Below are positions 45,083-46,375 of a DNA stretch of 46,375 nucleotides, in pieces (positions within the stretch are counted from its first letter, which is position 1; every line of letters starts with the position of its first letter). The notes below the pieces were generated by a model, which saw only the letters and a list, made by a program, of their open reading frames with translations, searched no databases and was not told where the DNA came from. This DNA is from Frankiaceae bacterium. GTDB lineage: Bacteria > Actinomycetota > Actinomycetes > JAFAQI01. The position numbers and the translations under genes were made by a program. Where the stretch lies: the NCBI GenBank assembly GCA_019239875.1, contig JAFAZI010000063.1, positions 1-46,375 on the forward strand, given 5' to 3'.

Positions 45083-45979
45083 TCAGCTCACTCGCAGGCT
45101 GGTGAGCTCGCCTTGCGGGCCGAACAGCGCCTGGCGCCACTCCGCGATCAGCTGTCGGGTGTCACGGTCGTTGGGGTGGAAGCCCGGACGGTGGTACTGG
45201 GCGAGGATGCGCATGGCTCGCAGCGACACGAACGGAGATTGCGGAAGTCGGGCGAGACTGCGTGCCAGCTTGAGGGGATGGCGCCTGATCTCACGGTCCA
45301 TCGCCATCGAGATCACGCCCATGATCGATGTCTCGAAGATGAACAGCAGATCGGTCAGCAGCATCACGAAGATCCGCATGACCTCGCCCCCGCCCACCGC
45401 CTTGTAGACGTCATAGGCGACCGCTTTGTGTTCGGACTCCTCGAGTGCGTGCCACGTCAGCATGTCGCGGGCGCCGGCCTTGCCAACCGCTTGGCGAGCC
45501 GCCTCATCGGTCAGGAGCAGCTCCGCGAGCGTGGCGGTGTAGTGCTCGAGAGCTGCGGTGAAGGCCAGGTTCACCTTCTTGGTCTGGATCCGCTCCCTCA
45601 CCCAGTAGAGACCGCGCACGTAGCTGTCGATGCCGCGCGTGGGATAACCGAGCTCGGCGAGCCGATCATTGAGGACCTGGTGCTCGCGTCCGTGCATCTC
45701 CTCTTGCCCGATGAACCCCTCGACGTCAGCGAGCAGCGCCGGGTCGGTGATCTGGTCACGCACCGCGGCGACCGACCGGACGAAGAACTTCTCACCCTCC
45801 GGGAACGTCGACGACAAGACCGCCAGCACGTGGCTCATCGCGATGTCACCATCGGCGGCGAAGTATTTCGGCAGGTCCGCGACCCACCGGTCGAACTCCA
45901 TCGTTCGTACCGGAACCGTCGCAGACCCGGACCCAACCTGATCACCCGTCGTGGCGAGTTGATGTGCTGCCTGGCTCAT
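45083..45979 (-). CDS. Predicted metal-dependent hydrolase family protein (PF10118 type)
   Basis: Helical protein of 298 residues with metal-ligand-like motifs spaced as in diiron four-helix proteins: EGEKFF (about residues 60–65), IGQEEMHGREH (about 88–98), EHYTATLAE (about 144–152) and ALEESEHKAVAYDVY (about 177–191). These fit the PF10118 family, whose reaction is not known to me. ATG 45979 has AGGGG 6 bases upstream; 18 more upstream in-frame codons lack a ribosome site. A perfect palindrome lies in its leader. Confidence 0.75.
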   Translation of the reverse strand: MSQAAHQLATTGDQVGSGSATVPVRTMEFDRWVADLPKYFAADGDIAMSHVLAVLSSTFPEGEKFFVRSVAAVRDQITDPALLADVEGFIGQEEMHGREHQVLNDRLAELGYPTRGIDSYVRGLYWVRERIQTKKVNLAFTAALEHYTATLAELLLTDEAARQAVGKAGARDMLTWHALEESEHKAVAYDVYKAVGGGEVMRIFVMLLTDLLFIFETSIMGVISMAMDREIRRHPLKLARSLARLPQSPFVSLRAMRILAQYHRPGFHPNDRDTRQLIAEWRQALFGPQGELTSLRVS

Positions 45980-45995
45980 GAGCAACCCCTGTGAG

Positions 45996-46007
45996 ATGGA
46001 CGTCCAT
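45996..46007. promoter_or_regulatory. Perfect palindrome upstream of the PF10118 gene
   Basis: ATGGACGTCCAT is a 12-base perfect palindrome 16–28 bases before the ATG at 45979, in the 74-base gap after the acyltransferase. TGGAC-GTCCA cores are frequent in TetR-family operators. No regulator gene is visible in the window. Confidence 0.4.
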
Positions 46008-46053
46008 GAGAGGTCTTCCCACTCTGGAGGCATCCGTACCAGGACGGGGTCAG

Positions 46054-46375
46054 CTAGAAGAAGACGCTCCGCCTGGCCAGGAGCAGCTTGTAGAGGGACT
46101 GCTGAATGACCTCGCGAACCTGGTCCGTGAGGTTGAAGACCAGCATCGGGTCCTCGGCGCCGGCCGGACCGATCTTGTCGGTCTCGATCGGCTCACCGAA
46201 CTCGATGATCCACTTCGACGGCAGCGGAAGCAGGCCGAGCGGGCCGAGCAGCGGGAAGAACGGTGTGATGGGGATGTACGGGACGCCGAGCGCTCGAGCC
46301 AGCGCCGGGATGTTGCCGACCAACGGATAGATCTCCTCGGCACCCACGATGGAGCACGGGATGATCGGGACGCCG
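46054..46375 (-). CDS. Acyltransferase C-terminal part, 5' end outside window
   Basis: About 106 C-terminal residues are visible, running off the right edge. GVPIIPCSIVGAEEIYPLVG followed by PITPFFPLLGP and IIEFGEPIETD are typical of the C-terminal part of PlsC-like acyltransferases, closest by context to M. tuberculosis Rv0502. The catalytic His/Asp motif lies outside. Together with the acyltransferase at 44178 it frames the PF10118 gene. Confidence 0.8.
   Translation of the reverse strand, partial: GVPIIPCSIVGAEEIYPLVGNIPALARALGVPYIPITPFFPLLGPLGLLPLPSKWIIEFGEPIETDKIGPAGAEDPMLVFNLTDQVREVIQQSLYKLLLARRSVFF

Noticed and set aside
1-46375. tRNA/rRNA genes, CRISPR arrays, insertion sequences, integrases
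   Set aside because: None seen; no repeats with regular spacing, no transposase-like proteins, and gene-free gaps are too short and show no cloverleaf.

Overview
The window is high-GC chromosomal DNA of an actinobacterium. Indicators are a 14-gene NADH:menaquinone oxidoreductase (nuo) operon, menaquinone enzymes, a redox sensor Rex, a BldC-type and a BldN-type regulator, DUF4229, frequent GTG starts, and gene order parallel to the Mycobacterium tuberculosis Rv0502–Rv0562 segment (acyltransferase, serB1-like HAD, glutaredoxin, hemA, hemC, cobA/hemD, hemB, hemL, phosphatase, thioredoxin, ccdA, resB, ccs, DUF4229, menG, menJ, polyprenyl synthase). BldN with an adjacent RsbN-like gene points to a sporulating or filamentous relative (Streptomyces/Frankia-type Actinomycetes) rather than a mycobacterium. 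The genus cannot be named from this alone.

Layout, all on the minus strand unless stated. 1–566: 5' part of a polyprenyl diphosphate synthase. 603–16197: nuoN to nuoA, i.e. the operon nuoABCDEFGHIJKLMN read right to left, with most genes overlapping or nearly touching. 16289–17557: menaquinone reductase (menJ type). 17639–19099: menG, an orphan receiver protein and a DUF4229 membrane protein. 19233–19484 (+): bldC-like. 19588–25634: ccsB, resB, ccdA, resA-like lipoprotein, histidine phosphatase and hemL, a cytochrome c maturation plus heme unit. 25719–26954 (+): serine hydrolase. 27027–27833: methyltransferase. 27903–34112: TMEM175-type membrane protein, hemB, cobA/hemD, hemC, hemA, rex. 34267–35463 (+): DUF349 protein. 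35468–37221: glutaredoxin-like protein and acyl-CoA synthetase. 37271–39430: class A penicillin-binding protein. 39588–43137 (+): bldN-like sigma factor, RsbN-like anti-sigma, and an LPFTG cell-wall-anchored protein. 43225–45077 (+): HAD phosphatase and acyltransferase. 45083–46375: PF10118 protein and a partial acyltransferase.

The genes fit together functionally. Menaquinone is built (polyprenyl synthase, MenG) and tail-reduced (MenJ). Complex I reduces it. Cytochrome c is matured (Ccs/Res/Ccd) with heme made from glutamyl-tRNA (HemA, HemL, HemB, HemC, HemD), and Rex senses NADH/NAD+. Two Rex-type palindromes are visible: one overlaps the predicted rex–hemA promoter and one lies just upstream of menJ, at the head of what may be a menJ–nuo transcription unit. 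The latter is the most interesting regulatory lead. A second lead is the bldN–rsbN–LPFTG module, which pairs a developmental sigma factor with a surface protein that I do not recognise.

No tRNA, rRNA, CRISPR array, insertion sequence or prophage is visible. No gap without a gene exceeds 300 bases. The longest gaps are 41510–41679 and, if the later bldN start is right, 39431–39587.
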